DNA from: Actinomycetes bacterium
GTDB taxonomy: Bacteria; Actinomycetota; Acidimicrobiia; Acidimicrobiales; Aldehydirespiratoraceae
Length of the DNA stretch: 64,000 bases
Direction: 5' to 3'
NCBI GenBank assembly: GCA_024276495.1
Contig: JAJRXC010000029.1
Coordinates: 1 to 64,000 of the forward strand
In this document: one piece after another, positions 7,014 to 18,326 of the stretch
Layout of the letters: every line of letters starts with the position of its first letter
Numbering within the stretch: the stretch's first letter is position 1
Translations under genes and position numbers: made by a program
The notes under the pieces: generated by a model
Told to the model about the DNA's origin: nothing
The model's input: only the letters and a program-made list of their open reading frames with translations
Database searches by the model: none

Positions 7014-8815
7014 GTGACCACCAGATGACAAGCCACCGGAAACTGCTCGGGAACCGTCTCTTCGCAGACATCCACCATTTTCGGACACCGCGGAGCGAAT
7101 CGGCAGCCGGACTCGACCTGGGAAAGGTCCGGCGGATCCCCCGGGATCGGGACCGGTGGCCGACGCGGGCCGAGAACCGGCGGAAAAGCGTTCAGCAACA
7201 GTTCCGTGTAGGGATGCCCGGGCGAGCGCAGTATCTCGGCCGCGTCACCCATTTCGACGATGCGCCCCGCATACATGATCGCGAGATCATCGGCGATTCC
7301 TCCCACCATCCGCAGATCATGAGAGATGATGAGGATGTCCATGTCGAGCTCGGTTCGCAAACGGTCGAGCAGGTCGAGAAGCTCGCGCTGGGTCACCACG
7401 TCCAACCCGGTGGTCGGCTCGTCGGCGATGAGGAGCTCAGGCTGGTTGGCGATCGCCATGGCGATGACAACCCGTTGGCGCATCCCGCCGCTGAGCTCAT
7501 GCGGGTAGGCGTCGTGTCGATCGACCGGGATGCCGACACGCGACAAGAGCTCTGACGCACGCTTCTTTCCGTCCGCGTGGGTCATCAGCGCCGACTCCGC
7601 GACCTGGCGACGAATCGTCACGATCGGATCGAGCAGGCTCATGGCGGCTTGAGGAACAACCGCGAATCTGCGACCCCGCAGCTTCGTCAGCCCAACACGT
7701 CCGAGCCGCCTCAGATCCGTGTCGCCGAGCACCACCTCGCCCTCGACGATTCGGCCTGGCGGCCCGAGCAACCCCGCCACCGCCATCGCCATCGTCGACT
7801 TGCCGCTTCCCGATTCCCCGACGATGCCGAGAATCCGGCTCTTCCGAGTGCGAAGATGCACCGACGTCACCGCGAGTACGGGCGGCTCCGTCTCGTAGTG
7901 AACCGACAGATCTCGCACAACCAGCGATTCGCCCTCGCCCGCGGGTGCGGCCGGATGCGGCGGCAGCGTGCGTCGCATCCCTCGTCGGTAGCCATATCCC
8001 GTGAGCCGCGGGTCGGCCCACTCTTCGGCCGCGTAGCCGACGAACGCGAAGCCGACGATCAGGATCGTCAGCGCAAAGCCGGGTGGCAGGATCCACCACT
8101 TCCACGCGTCGGTGAGAATCACGCTCGAGTTGTTGGCGAAGAAGAGCGTTGCTCCCCACGACACGCTGCCGGGGTCGCCGAGACCGAGGAAGGCGATGCC
8201 GGACTGCACGATCACGGCAACCGCCGCGGCCCGTACGAACTGCGACGACAGCAATGGCGTCAAGCGGGGCAGGACGTGTCGACCGAGGATCCGCCACAGG
8301 CTCGCCCCCATCGCCTCGGCCGCCACCACGTGCTCGAACTCCTTCACTTTCAGGACCTGGCCTCGCAACAAGCGCGCCGGGCGCGCCCACAGCACCCCCG
8401 CGATGAGCGCGATCGTCACCGAGAGTCCCCGTCCGAAGTAGGTCACCAACACCAGCACCAGCACGAGGAATGGCATCGACAACACCAGATCGACGATCCG
8501 CATGAGCACGGCATCGATAGTTCCGCCGCGATAGCCGGCCACGAGCGCGACGCCGGTGCCGAGCGCGGTCGCGATCACCGCGGCGATGAGTCCGACGCTC
8601 AGCGAGACCCGCGCGCCGAACAGCAGCTGCGACCAGAGGTCCCGCCCGAGATCGTCGGTTCCGAGGGGATGATTCGCCGACGGTTCCTCGAAGGGGAGAC
8701 CGGTCGTCTCAGTGGGCGGATGCTCGGCGAGCATCGGAGCGAACACCGCGGCGAGCAGCACCAGGGCAATGAAGACGCCACCGATCGACGCGACGACCTT
8801 GGTGGATCGTGCCAT
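7010..8815 (-). CDS. Fused ABC permease (DppC-type) and ATPase (DppD-type)
   Basis: This 601-residue protein joins two subunits that are normally separate. Residues about 1-280 are a DppC/OppC-type permease: an N-terminal helix, a FEEPSANHPLGTDDLGRD segment, several membrane spans, and the EAMGAS loop that contacts the ATPase. After a short Pro-rich linker, residues about 295-600 are an ATPase with Walker A GESGSGKST and signature ELSGGMRQRVV. Its C-terminal Cys-containing segment (ESGCRFAPRCPKMVDVCE) is the optional iron-sulfur-type motif seen in OppD/DppD. It overlaps the upstream permease stop (TGATG) and the downstream ATPase start (ATGA). Confidence 0.93.
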   Translation of the reverse strand: MARSTKVVASIGGVFIALVLLAAVFAPMLAEHPPTETTGLPFEEPSANHPLGTDDLGRDLWSQLLFGARVSLSVGLIAAVIATALGTGVALVAGYRGGTIDAVLMRIVDLVLSMPFLVLVLVLVTYFGRGLSVTIALIAGVLWARPARLLRGQVLKVKEFEHVVAAEAMGASLWRILGRHVLPRLTPLLSSQFVRAAAVAVIVQSGIAFLGLGDPGSVSWGATLFFANNSSVILTDAWKWWILPPGFALTILIVGFAFVGYAAEEWADPRLTGYGYRRGMRRTLPPHPAAPAGEGESLVVRDLSVHYETEPPVLAVTSVHLRTRKSRILGIVGESGSGKSTMAMAVAGLLGPPGRIVEGEVVLGDTDLRRLGRVGLTKLRGRRFAVVPQAAMSLLDPIVTIRRQVAESALMTHADGKKRASELLSRVGIPVDRHDAYPHELSGGMRQRVVIAMAIANQPELLIADEPTTGLDVVTQRELLDLLDRLRTELDMDILIISHDLRMVGGIADDLAIMYAGRIVEMGDAAEILRSPGHPYTELLLNAFPPVLGPRRPPVPIPGDPPDLSQVESGCRFAPRCPKMVDVCEETVPEQFPVACHLVVT

Positions 8816-9783
8816 CAGCCGATGTCCTTCACGCGCGGATCGAGGCGCGGATAGAGCAGGTCATTGAGGAAGTTGGCCCCGATCGCGATCAGGGCGAGAA
8901 GGAGGAACACGCCCTGGAGCACGGGATAGTCCCTCGCCAGGACGCTGTCGAACGCCAACGAGCCGAGACCCGGGTACGAGAAAACGGTTTCGACGACGGT
9001 GGCGGCGCCGACCAGCGTGCTGAATCCCAACAGCACGGCGGTCGAGACGGGCAGGAGCGCGTTGCGTTGCGCGTGCCGACGAACGGCGCGATCGTTCAAC
9101 CCCTTCGCCCGGGCCATGAACACGTAGTCCTCGCCCAACTCCGACACCAGCGCTGAGCGACTCGCCACGAATATCGAGCCGGCACCGGCAAGGACCAGGG
9201 TCGAGGCGGGCAGCACGAGACGGCGGGCCACATCGGTGACCCGAGCCCAGCCGCTGATGTCCGCGGCCGCCACCGCGCCGTAGACCGGAAACCAGTCCAG
9301 TTTCACCGAGAACGTCAACAAGAGCATGAGCCCGACGAAGAAAGCCGGGAGGGCGTCGACGGCGAGGACGCCGGACAACAAGACGATGTCGCGTTTGGTG
9401 CCGCGCCGCCAGCCGGCGGCGAACCCGAGTAGCACACCAACGACCGTCGATGCCGCCACCGCCACGCCGACCAGCAGGACCGACCATCCCAGCCGTCCCA
9501 CGACAACGTCTCGTACCGGTTGACCCGTGCGGATCGACACGCCGAGATCCCCGCTCGTCAGATTCTTGATGTAGGTCACGAACTGTTCGGTGTTGGATCC
9601 GTCCAGGTCGTAGCTCGCCAAGATGGCCTCGCGCTGTTCGGGCGTCACGAGCGGGGACGACTCCGGCGGCATCAGGTAGTCGATGGGGTCACCGGCGGCC
9701 AGCCTCGGCAGTACGAAGTTCAAAAGCAGCGCCGCGAGAACGACCAGACCGTACTGAAGCGCCAGTCGACGAACCCGCCTCAC
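8815..9783 (-). CDS. ABC transporter permease, DppB/NikB type
   Basis: This 322-residue inner-membrane protein has about six membrane spans. The N-terminal segment ends in RLAAGDPIDYLMPPESS, as in DppB/OppB permeases. The conserved ATPase-contact loop is DYVFMARAKGLND, followed by a typical C-terminal FLNDLLYPRLDPRV. It forms the translocation path with the permease half of the fusion protein downstream and overlaps it by one base. It begins 57 bases after the solute-binding protein gene. The transported substrate is not evident; peptides, nickel chelates or other small organics are all possible for this family. Confidence 0.93.
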   Translation of the reverse strand: MRRVRRLALQYGLVVLAALLLNFVLPRLAAGDPIDYLMPPESSPLVTPEQREAILASYDLDGSNTEQFVTYIKNLTSGDLGVSIRTGQPVRDVVVGRLGWSVLLVGVAVAASTVVGVLLGFAAGWRRGTKRDIVLLSGVLAVDALPAFFVGLMLLLTFSVKLDWFPVYGAVAAADISGWARVTDVARRLVLPASTLVLAGAGSIFVASRSALVSELGEDYVFMARAKGLNDRAVRRHAQRNALLPVSTAVLLGFSTLVGAATVVETVFSYPGLGSLAFDSVLARDYPVLQGVFLLLALIAIGANFLNDLLYPRLDPRVKDIG

Positions 9784-9840
9784 AGCCTGGTCAGCCGCGG
9801 CGGCGGGTCCGTGTCCTGGAGCATCAGCGAGGCGAAGAAG

Positions 9841-11727
9841 CTAGTCCTGCACCGTGCCGGCGCGGGCGTTCTTGCGGCGGACGAAGAACGCGCCCCCCGC
9901 CAACACCACGGCAGCACCGGCAACCGCGAGCAGCAGTCCCGAGTTGCCGTCGTCGCTGCTCGTCTCGGCATCGGCCGGCGCATCTTCGGTAGTCGGCGCA
10001 TCGTCGGTGGTCGGCGCATCCTCGGTGGCCGACGCTTCCTCAGTGGCTGGCGCATCCTCTGTGTCGGCTGCCTCATCCGCGACTGGCGGGTCTTCTGCGG
10101 CCCGAGCCGCATCGACATAACTCGCGATGAACGACTTCTTGTTGAACACGCCGTGGCCCGGGTCCGACACCCAACCGTCGTACGCCGCCGGCCGGTAGGC
10201 CCACCGGCCATCCGGGTAGAACAGGGTGACCGCCGGCATCAGCTCGGCGAGCTTCTCCTGCACTGCGACATTGCCCACCGCGACGCGCTCCTCGGCGCTC
10301 AGCTCGGTGGCGGCGACCGCCAGCGCATCGAACTCGGGGTCGGCCAGCCCGCTGAAGAACCCACCAACCCCGATGTCGCCGGGAGAATGGAAGAAGAACA
10401 GCAACGCGTCCGGATCAGCATGTGCGTGGGCCTCGAAGGTGTTGATGAACATGTCGATGTTCGGCGGACCATCGGGACCCGGGCGGCGGAGGGACGAGAT
10501 CGCGGCCGGGTCCAACGACTCAACCGTCACGGCCACTCCGATCGCCGCGACCTGCTCGGCGACCAGCTCACCCGATCGAATCTGCGGCGGAGCGAACGAA
10601 TTGACATAGAGCGTCCACTCGAGACGGTCGCCGTCGGGACTGACTCGGACACCGTCATCACCCATCGTGTAGCCCGCATCGTCGAGCATCGTGTTGGCAG
10701 CCGCGACATCGAAGACGTGACCGCCCGTCGGATGGGCCCAAGCGGAATCGGGATGGGTCCATGTGTCGTTGCCCGGGCGGGCCAACCCGCCCTCGACCAG
10801 GTTCACGAACACATCCAGATCGAGCGACATGCTGATGGCGCGTCGCACAGTGGCGTCGTTGAGAATCGGCCGGCGCGTGTTGAACATCAGATACACGGAC
10901 TGGAGACGACTTCCCTCGATGATCTCCAGGTCCGGGTTGTCCCTCATGCCGTCGATGAGGTTGCTGGGAACGTTTCGTGTCACGAAATCGAGCTCGCCCG
11001 ACTCCAAACCGGCCCACGCGGCCTGCGCGTTGCGCACCACCGGCATGATGAGCTCGTCGACCGTCACGTCGCCGAGGAAATAGTCTTCATTGGCGACCAG
11101 GCGGTACGAGGTGTCAGGAACGTACTCGACCATTTCGAACGGACCGGTGCCGATCGGCAATTCGGTGGCGTAGGTCAACGGTTCGTCGATCTGGGACCAG
11201 ATGTGCTCCGGCAGGATCGGAAGGTCACCACCGGGCAGAAACTTGAAGGTCGGAATCGGATCCTCGAAGTTGAGCACCACCGTGAAGTCGTCAACCACTT
11301 CGGCCGAAACGAAGGTCGGGTAGTCGGTCACGTGGTGTCCGTATCGCGAAGGCCCGCCCAGATCGGAGATGAACTGAAACGTGAAGGCGACATCGTCCGC
11401 GGTGAACGCCTCGCCGTCATGCCACTTGACACCTTCGCGCAGCGTGATCGTCCACGTGCGAGCGTCGTCAGACGACTCGGCGCCCGTCGCGAGAAAGCCC
11501 TCAGGGGATTCCGAGGCCTGTGACCAGAACAAGGTGTCGTAGACGAGGTTCGTGAGATCGTGGGTCAGGGGCTGCGCCATCGGGCGAATGAGCGGGTTGA
11601 AGTTCTTCTCAGCCGCGTGCAGACCGATGGTCAAGCTGACGGTCTCGTCTTCTTGCGCGCTGACCGACACTGTGCCGGCCAGCAGGACGAAGAGAACGGC
11701 AAACAGAGCAGTCGTGCGTGATTTCAT
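9841..11727 (-). CDS. Extracellular solute-binding protein (SBP family 5) with C-terminal membrane anchor
   Basis: This encodes 628 residues from ATG at 11727. The signal peptide is MKSRTTALFAVLFVLLAGTVSVSAQ; it lacks a lipobox Cys. The central part is a family-5 solute-binding domain with the WTITLREGVKWHDGEAFTAD motif and VRRAISMSLD. After about residue 550 comes a low-complexity acidic Ala/Thr/Glu repeat, then a C-terminal hydrophobic helix with RRKNAR. The binding protein is thus probably held by its C-terminus instead of by lipid, which is unusual for this family. The region between this start and the NagD-like stop is only 60 bases, so the importer may share a transcript with cbbY and the phosphatase. 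Confidence 0.9.
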   Translation of the reverse strand: MKSRTTALFAVLFVLLAGTVSVSAQEDETVSLTIGLHAAEKNFNPLIRPMAQPLTHDLTNLVYDTLFWSQASESPEGFLATGAESSDDARTWTITLREGVKWHDGEAFTADDVAFTFQFISDLGGPSRYGHHVTDYPTFVSAEVVDDFTVVLNFEDPIPTFKFLPGGDLPILPEHIWSQIDEPLTYATELPIGTGPFEMVEYVPDTSYRLVANEDYFLGDVTVDELIMPVVRNAQAAWAGLESGELDFVTRNVPSNLIDGMRDNPDLEIIEGSRLQSVYLMFNTRRPILNDATVRRAISMSLDLDVFVNLVEGGLARPGNDTWTHPDSAWAHPTGGHVFDVAAANTMLDDAGYTMGDDGVRVSPDGDRLEWTLYVNSFAPPQIRSGELVAEQVAAIGVAVTVESLDPAAISSLRRPGPDGPPNIDMFINTFEAHAHADPDALLFFFHSPGDIGVGGFFSGLADPEFDALAVAATELSAEERVAVGNVAVQEKLAELMPAVTLFYPDGRWAYRPAAYDGWVSDPGHGVFNKKSFIASYVDAARAAEDPPVADEAADTEDAPATEEASATEDAPTTDDAPTTEDAPADAETSSDDGNSGLLLAVAGAAVVLAGGAFFVRRKNARAGTVQD

Positions 11728-11787
11728 TCGGCGGACCGTAACAGTCCGACGATCGCTGTCTAAGGGCAATGTGCATCTAGTGGTCCG

Positions 11788-12567
11788 TCACCGCTTCTTG
11801 TCGGCGTCGAGATCGCGAACGAGGGTCGCCAAGTCGACGGCCAGATGATCGGGAGCCGGCGCCACCGGGAGGTCGGCCTCACCGGTCACTCCGCTCAACA
11901 CCAACGCGAACTCGAAGCCGAGGGTCGCGGCGAACGCCCCGTCGGTGTCGGCCCGGTCGCCGACCACGATCCCGTGGGTGCCGTACCGTTCGTGGATGTA
12001 GGTCGCGAGCGGTTGATGCGGTTTGCCGGCGAAGGTGGCGTCGACTCCCCCGGCGGTCGCCACCGCCGAGACCAGTGATCCGCAGCCGGGCAGCAGCGTC
12101 GTGGCCGAGGGCAGCGTCGCGTCGGAGTTGGTTCCGATGAGCCGGGCGCCGCCGTGGATCGCCTGGACCGCCCGGGTCAACATGTCGAAATCGAACTCCG
12201 GTGTCCACCCGACGACCACCACGTCGACGGGACCCTCGTCCCGCGGGATCGCACCTCGCGCCGAGACGGCCTCCCTGACGCCGGCGCCGCCGCAGACGAG
12301 CACGGTCTCGCCCGGTTCGACGAGCGTGCCGGCGGCCATCGCCGAGCTGACGACCGCGTCGGTCGCGTCGATCGAGTGGCGCGCCAGCTTCGCTTCGTTG
12401 CCGTGTCGGGTGAGCGACGAGTTGTTCGTTGCGAACACGACGGTTCTTCCCGCGTTCTGCAACGTGCGCACGGCGTCGGCGGCCCCTTCGATCGGTGACT
12501 CCCCGAGCCAGATCACGCCGTCGAGGTCGATCACCCACACCGACGACTCGTCGATCGACGCCATCAT
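11788..12567 (-). CDS. NagD-like HAD phosphatase, possible 2-phosphoglycolate phosphatase
   Basis: This encodes 259 residues. The HAD motif I Asp pair is D14 and D16 (WVIDLDGVIW). FATNNSSLTR is motif II and GIVVGDRADTDGAFA is motif IV. It belongs to the NagD/4-nitrophenylphosphatase branch, which includes phosphoglycolate phosphatases. Since it is coupled to cbbY (ATGA overlap at 12567) and lies beside RuBisCO, removal of phosphoglycolate made by RuBisCO oxygenation is a reasonable guess. No separate gph/cbbZ is seen. Length is normal for the family. Confidence 0.85.
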   Translation of the reverse strand: MMASIDESSVWVIDLDGVIWLGESPIEGAADAVRTLQNAGRTVVFATNNSSLTRHGNEAKLARHSIDATDAVVSSAMAAGTLVEPGETVLVCGGAGVREAVSARGAIPRDEGPVDVVVVGWTPEFDFDMLTRAVQAIHGGARLIGTNSDATLPSATTLLPGCGSLVSAVATAGGVDATFAGKPHQPLATYIHERYGTHGIVVGDRADTDGAFAATLGFEFALVLSGVTGEADLPVAPAPDHLAVDLATLVRDLDADKKR

Positions 12568-13328
12568 CGGTCGAACAGGAGGGTGAGGAAGTCGGGGTTC
12601 TCCAACAACGAGCCGGGCCCGCCATCGGTTCCCGCCCAATCGAACTCCGCCACGATCAGGTCGGCCGCGCCGAAGTCGTCGTCGCGGTTGTAGAGGCTCG
12701 GGACCGCGACGCACGCCAGTCCTGCGGCCTTCGCCGACTCGACGCCGTTGACGGAGTCTTCGATCGCGATCCCCCGGGCCGGCCCCGGCATCAGCTTCTC
12801 CAGTTTCTCCATGGCGAGAAGGTAGGCCTCCGGCGACGGTTTGAGCGTCGTGACGTCGTCACCGGCGACGACGACGCACAACCGGTCACGGGCGCGGCGA
12901 CCGATCAGGTGGGTCACGAGCGGTTCGACCCAGGCTCGCCGGCCCGTGGTGACGATTCCCGTGGGCACACCGGCGCGTTGCAGCCCATGGACGAGATCGT
13001 GTACGCCGGGCCGGGCATCGATCTTCCCGGATCGCACGATGTCGACGAAGAGGTTCGTCTTCACCGCGTGCAACTCGGCGGCAAGTGCGTCGGCATCGTC
13101 GCCCGGCATCGACTCGTGCGTCACGAGATGGTGCCGGAGCCGCTGGCGTCCCCCGGCGACCCGGAGAAGTCGCCCGTAGCCCGCCGCATCCCATCTGATG
13201 TCGAGTCCCCGGGCGGCAAACGCTGCGTTGAACGCGACGCGATGACCGTCCCGCTCGGTCTCGGCGAGCGTGCCGTCGACATCGAACAGAACCGCCCCGG
13301 GGGGTGGCGACCTCGTGTCCCGGTTCAT
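12564..13328 (-). CDS. cbbY: CbbY-type HAD phosphatase (xylulose-1,5-bisphosphate phosphatase)
   Basis: This encodes 254 residues. Motif I is LFDVDGTLAETERDGHRVAF with D16 and D18; the TERDGHRVAFNAAF extension is characteristic of CbbY. LKPSPEAYLLAM and IAIEDSVNGVESAKAAG are motifs III and IV. CbbY removes xylulose-1,5-bisphosphate, a misfire product that inhibits RuBisCO. The gene is divergent from cbbL across 148 bases, so it probably shares control by CbbR. The downstream NagD-like phosphatase starts inside its stop codon. Confidence 0.9.
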   Translation of the reverse strand: MNRDTRSPPPGAVLFDVDGTLAETERDGHRVAFNAAFAARGLDIRWDAAGYGRLLRVAGGRQRLRHHLVTHESMPGDDADALAAELHAVKTNLFVDIVRSGKIDARPGVHDLVHGLQRAGVPTGIVTTGRRAWVEPLVTHLIGRRARDRLCVVVAGDDVTTLKPSPEAYLLAMEKLEKLMPGPARGIAIEDSVNGVESAKAAGLACVAVPSLYNRDDDFGAADLIVAEFDWAGTDGGPGSLLENPDFLTLLFDR

Positions 13329-14922
<1,594 letters not shown>

Positions 14923-14930
14923 GAGCCGAC

Positions 14931-15350
14931 ATGCGACTCACCCAAGGAGCCTTCTCCTTCCTTCCGGATCTGACCGATGAGCAGATCACCGCCCAGCTGC
15001 AGTACTGCCTGGACAACGGATGGGCGGTCAACATCGAGTACACCAACGATCCCCACCCTCGAAACACCTACTGGGAGATGTGGGGCGCACCGATGTTCGA
15101 CCTCTCGGTCGCCGCCGCGGCGATGCTCGAGCTCGACAAGTGCCGCAAGGCGTACGGCGACCGCTACATCCGGATCTGCGCGTTCGACAACAGCGGAGGA
15201 TGGGAGAGCCTTCGAACCTCCTTCATCGTCAATCGACCGGCGCGAGAGCCGGGCTTCGCCCTGAACCGTGAAAGCGGGACCGGCCGCTCGATTGGCTACC
15301 AACTCCACTCCTACGCGACCGACGCGCCGGAGGACCAGCGCTACTCATGA
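14931..15350 (+). CDS. cbbS: RuBisCO small subunit, red-type
   Basis: This encodes 139 residues starting with ATG 8 bases after the cbbL stop and preceded by AGGAG. The sequence [19 protein letters not shown] and the [11 protein letters not shown]-like segment ([17 protein letters not shown]) are typical of red-type small subunits. The C-terminal extension beyond residue about 110, which forms the beta-hairpin that fills the central pore of red-type enzymes, is present. The stop overlaps the cbbX start (ATGA). Four small-subunit pairs cap each end of the L8 core. Confidence 0.97.
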   Translation: MRLTQGAFSFLPDLTDEQITAQLQYCLDNGWAVNIEYTNDPHPRNTYWEMWGAPMFDLSVAAAAMLELDKCRKAYGDRYIRICAFDNSGGWESLRTSFIVNRPAREPGFALNRESGTGRSIGYQLHSYATDAPEDQRYS

Positions 15351-16318
15351 CCGAGGCGCCCGACCATCCGGCCCCTGCCGACGCGCCGGAGCCCGAGGCT
15401 CCGGCGCCCGACGTCGACGCGATGGTGGACCTGCGACGCGAGCTGGTGGAATCGGGTGTCCAGGAGCTCCTGACCGAGCTCGACGATGCCCTGATCGGGC
15501 TCGCCCCGGTGAAGACCCGCATCGCGGAGACCGCGTCGCTGCTGCTCGTCGACCGGGTCCGAACCCGGCTGGGGCTCGTCAGCGAACCGCCGACCCTGCA
15601 CATGAGCTTCACCGGCAACCCGGGGACCGGCAAGACCACCGTCGCCCTCCGCATGGCCGAGATCCTCCATCGCCTCGGATATCTCCGCACGGCGAAGGTG
15701 GTCAGCGTCACCCGTGACGACCTCGTCGGCGAGTTCATCGGACACACCGCGCCCAAGACCAAAGAAGTGCTCAAGCGGGCGATGGGCGGGGTGCTCTTCA
15801 TCGACGAGGCCTACTACCTGCATCGTCCGGAGAACGAGCGCGACTACGGCCGGGAGTCGATCGAGATCCTTCTCCAGGTGATGGAGGACAAACGCAGCGA
15901 GCTCGTCGTCATCCTCGCCGGCTACGAAGAAGAGATGGCGCGCTTCTTCGCGTCCAATCCCGGTTTCCGGTCGCGCATCGCTCACCACATCGACTTCCCC
16001 GACTACTCCGACGCCGAACTGCTCGCGATCGCGGCGCTCATGCTCGACGAGCGGGGCTACCGCTTGTCCGACGACGCGCGGGAGGCACTCGAGGAGTACA
16101 TCGCCTTGCGGCGTGCGCAACCCTTGTTCGCGAATGCCCGGTCGATCCGCAACGCGCTCGACCGGGCGATTCTGCGCCACGCGAACCGACAGGTCGCCCG
16201 GGACGAACCGGTGTCGGTCGCGGACCTCATGACCCTCGAGGCGATCGACATCCGGACCAGCCGCGTGTTCGAGATCGCCGACCCGCAAGGGTCGGCATCC
16301 GAGGGGGAGGCGAGATGA
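15347..16318 (+). CDS. cbbX: RuBisCO activase CbbX (AAA+)
   Basis: This encodes 323 residues. Walker A is GNPGTGKTT (residues 90-98), Walker B is [11 protein letters not shown]. The sensor region contains [17 protein letters not shown]. CbbX remodels inhibited red-type RuBisCO by threading the large-subunit C-terminus, with ribulose bisphosphate as activator. The N-terminal 25 residues are Pro/Ala-rich and probably disordered. It overlaps cbbS upstream and glpX downstream, both by 4 bases. Confidence 0.97.
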   Translation: MTEAPDHPAPADAPEPEAPAPDVDAMVDLRRELVESGVQELLTELDDALIGLAPVKTRIAETASLLLVDRVRTRLGLVSEPPTLHMSFTGNPGTGKTTVALRMAEILHRLGYLRTAKVVSVTRDDLVGEFIGHTAPKTKEVLKRAMGGVLFIDEAYYLHRPENERDYGRESIEILLQVMEDKRSELVVILAGYEEEMARFFASNPGFRSRIAHHIDFPDYSDAELLAIAALMLDERGYRLSDDAREALEEYIALRRAQPLFANARSIRNALDRAILRHANRQVARDEPVSVADLMTLEAIDIRTSRVFEIADPQGSASEGEAR

Positions 16319-17283
16319 CCCCCGCTCCCCCGATCGGAACGTTGCTGGCCGAAGTGACCGCAGCGGCGGCCGCCGCCGCGATTCCCCACGCCGGTGCCGG
16401 GGAGAAGGAGGAGGCCGACCAGGCCGCGGTCGACGCGATGCGCGACCGGCTGATGTCGGCGGAGATCGATGCCACGATCGTCATCGGCGAGGGGGAAAAG
16501 GACGAGGCCCCGATGCTGGCGGCCGGAGAGCGCCTCGGCCGCGGGGGTTTCGCGCTCGACATCGCGGTGGACCCGGTGGAGGGAACCAGCCTTCTCGCGG
16601 AGGACCGCGACGGCGCCCTGGCGATCATCGGCGCCGCACCGGCGGGCGCCATGTTCGATCCCGGTCCCGCGTTCTACATGGACAAGCTCGTGGTGGGCCC
16701 GAATTGTGCCGGCCACGTCGACCTCGATACCCCGCTGGAGGAGACGATCCGGATCATCGCCCGTCGCGAAGGGATCAGAACCGACGAGGTCTGTGTCGCA
16801 CTGCTCTACCGCCCGCGAAATGCCGACTACCTGTCGGCCATCCGACGAGCCGGCGCGAAGTGCCTCCTGTTGGACCACGGCGATGTCGGCCCGGCCCTGC
16901 TGGCCGCCCTCGACGAGCCGGCCGTTCACGCGGTCGTGGGCATCGGCGGGACTCCCGAGGGAGTGGCCGTCGCCTGCGCGCTGCGCGGCCTCGGCGCCGA
17001 GATCCAGGGTCGCCTGGCGCCACAGCTCCCCGAGGAACGAGACGAGGTGCGGGAGTTCTTCGATGACCCGGCGGCGCTGCTGACCGGGGAGGACCTGGTC
17101 GCTCCGGGCCCCGCCTGGTTCGCGGTGAGCGGGATCACCGGAGGCGGGGGATTCCACCGGGTCGAGGCCGACGGCGACGGCTGGAGGACGAGAAGCCTCG
17201 CGATCTCCCATGACGGGACCGGCCACTCGGAGTGGCTCGATCTCCGCGTCGTTCCGGCTGAACGACCGTCGCGCGTTCGATAG
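16315..17283 (+). CDS. glpX: Class II fructose-1,6-/sedoheptulose-1,7-bisphosphatase (GlpX type)
   Basis: This encodes 322 residues. The conserved [11 protein letters not shown] motif and the metal-binding DPVEGTSL are present, as is the substrate segment [13 protein letters not shown]. GlpX-type enzymes hydrolyse fructose-1,6-bisphosphate, and in several autotrophs also sedoheptulose-1,7-bisphosphate, which the Calvin cycle needs. No other SBPase is visible. It overlaps cbbX by 4 bases and ends 22 bases from the convergent cbbR stop. Confidence 0.95.
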   Translation: MTPAPPIGTLLAEVTAAAAAAAIPHAGAGEKEEADQAAVDAMRDRLMSAEIDATIVIGEGEKDEAPMLAAGERLGRGGFALDIAVDPVEGTSLLAEDRDGALAIIGAAPAGAMFDPGPAFYMDKLVVGPNCAGHVDLDTPLEETIRIIARREGIRTDEVCVALLYRPRNADYLSAIRRAGAKCLLLDHGDVGPALLAALDEPAVHAVVGIGGTPEGVAVACALRGLGAEIQGRLAPQLPEERDEVREFFDDPAALLTGEDLVAPGPAWFAVSGITGGGGFHRVEADGDGWRTRSLAISHDGTGHSEWLDLRVVPAERPSRVR

Positions 17284-17305
17284 CGGTCGCCCGGCGCGGC
17301 GCCGC

Positions 17306-18190
17306 CTACCGGTGGTCCGAGAGCATGGCGATGAACGCCGACGCCGGGGCCGACGGTGGGCGGGTCGACAACCAGACGATGTGCCACTGTCGCACCATCG
17401 GGAAGTGTGGCGCACGCAGCTCGATCACCTCACCTCGAGCGATGAACCGCTCCGCCGCGATCTCCGGCATCACCGCGAGTCCCAGGCCTTCCCCGACCGC
17501 GGCCAGGACCGCCATGTTCGAGCCGAGCACCATCGTGCGCTGCAGCTCTAGGCCCTCGGCCGCGAACATCTGCTCGATCGCGGCGCGGGTTCCCGATCCC
17601 TGCTCCCGCATCAGGAACGGGTGCGCGGCGATCTCGTCGAGCGTCGGCGCCGTTCCGGCGAGGGCATGGGTCGGCCCGCACAAGAGGAGCAAGCGGTTCT
17701 CGCCGAACACCTGGGCTTCGGCACCGAGTCCGGCCGGCGGCCGGCCCATGATCGCCAGATCCGCCGCTCCCTCCCGGAGGGCATCGGTCGCGTCGGCACG
17801 ATTCGCGACCATGAGGGTGATGTCGACCTCAGGGCACGCTTCGAGGAAGGCCCGCAGCACCCGAGGCACGACATACTCCCCGGCGGTCGGAACGGCGACG
17901 ACCGAGAGCCGGCCCTTCGGTTGCTCGGCGAGGTCGGCGACCGACTGGGCGGCCTCGTCGATGAGTCCGAGGATTCGCCGCGTGTAGTCCCAGTAGACCT
18001 CGCCGGCCGGTGTCAGGGCGCGTGCCCTTCCCCGCCCCGAGAAGAGCCGGGCGTCGAGGCTCTTCTCGAGAGCACGGATCGTGTCGGAGACCGACGGTTG
18101 GGAGACATAGAGCTTCGCTGCTGCCTGGGTGACGCTTCCGTCGTTTCTCACGACCTCGGCGAAGACCTCCAGTTGACGGATCGTGATCAT
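17306..18190 (-). CDS. cbbR: LysR-type regulator CbbR
   Basis: This encodes 294 residues. The N-terminal winged helix-turn-helix is residues 3-62 (RQLEVFAEVVRNDGSVTQAA, then LYVSQPSVSDTIRALEKSL). The C-terminal two-lobe effector domain spans about 90-290. LysR family placement is certain. The CbbR name rests on position, between the cbbLSX-glpX cluster and the fba-prk-tkt operon, and on its divergent start against fba. CbbR proteins sense metabolites such as RuBP, NADPH or ATP and usually activate cbb operons. Confidence 0.85.
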   Translation of the reverse strand: MITIRQLEVFAEVVRNDGSVTQAAAKLYVSQPSVSDTIRALEKSLDARLFSGRGRARALTPAGEVYWDYTRRILGLIDEAAQSVADLAEQPKGRLSVVAVPTAGEYVVPRVLRAFLEACPEVDITLMVANRADATDALREGAADLAIMGRPPAGLGAEAQVFGENRLLLLCGPTHALAGTAPTLDEIAAHPFLMREQGSGTRAAIEQMFAAEGLELQRTMVLGSNMAVLAAVGEGLGLAVMPEIAAERFIARGEVIELRAPHFPMVRQWHIVWLSTRPPSAPASAFIAMLSDHR

Positions 18191-18326
18191 CGTCTACCTC
18201 TCCTCCCCCGGGGGATTGGACCAGTATGTCATCGGTTGGACATGATGTCATGTTAGATAAGGTTCGATTTGAGCCGATACTCCATGACTCGTAGGGTGAG
18301 CCCACTACCGAGGGGGCGATCCGTTC
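18191..18326. promoter_or_regulatory. Divergent cbbR / aldolase-operon control region
   Basis: The 136 bases contain the near-palindrome GACATGATGTC (18239-18249), flanked by further ATGTCAT elements (from 18227) in an AT-rich patch. This is a plausible CbbR binding region for autoregulation and for the fba-prk-tkt operon. No promoter boxes assigned. Confidence 0.45.
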
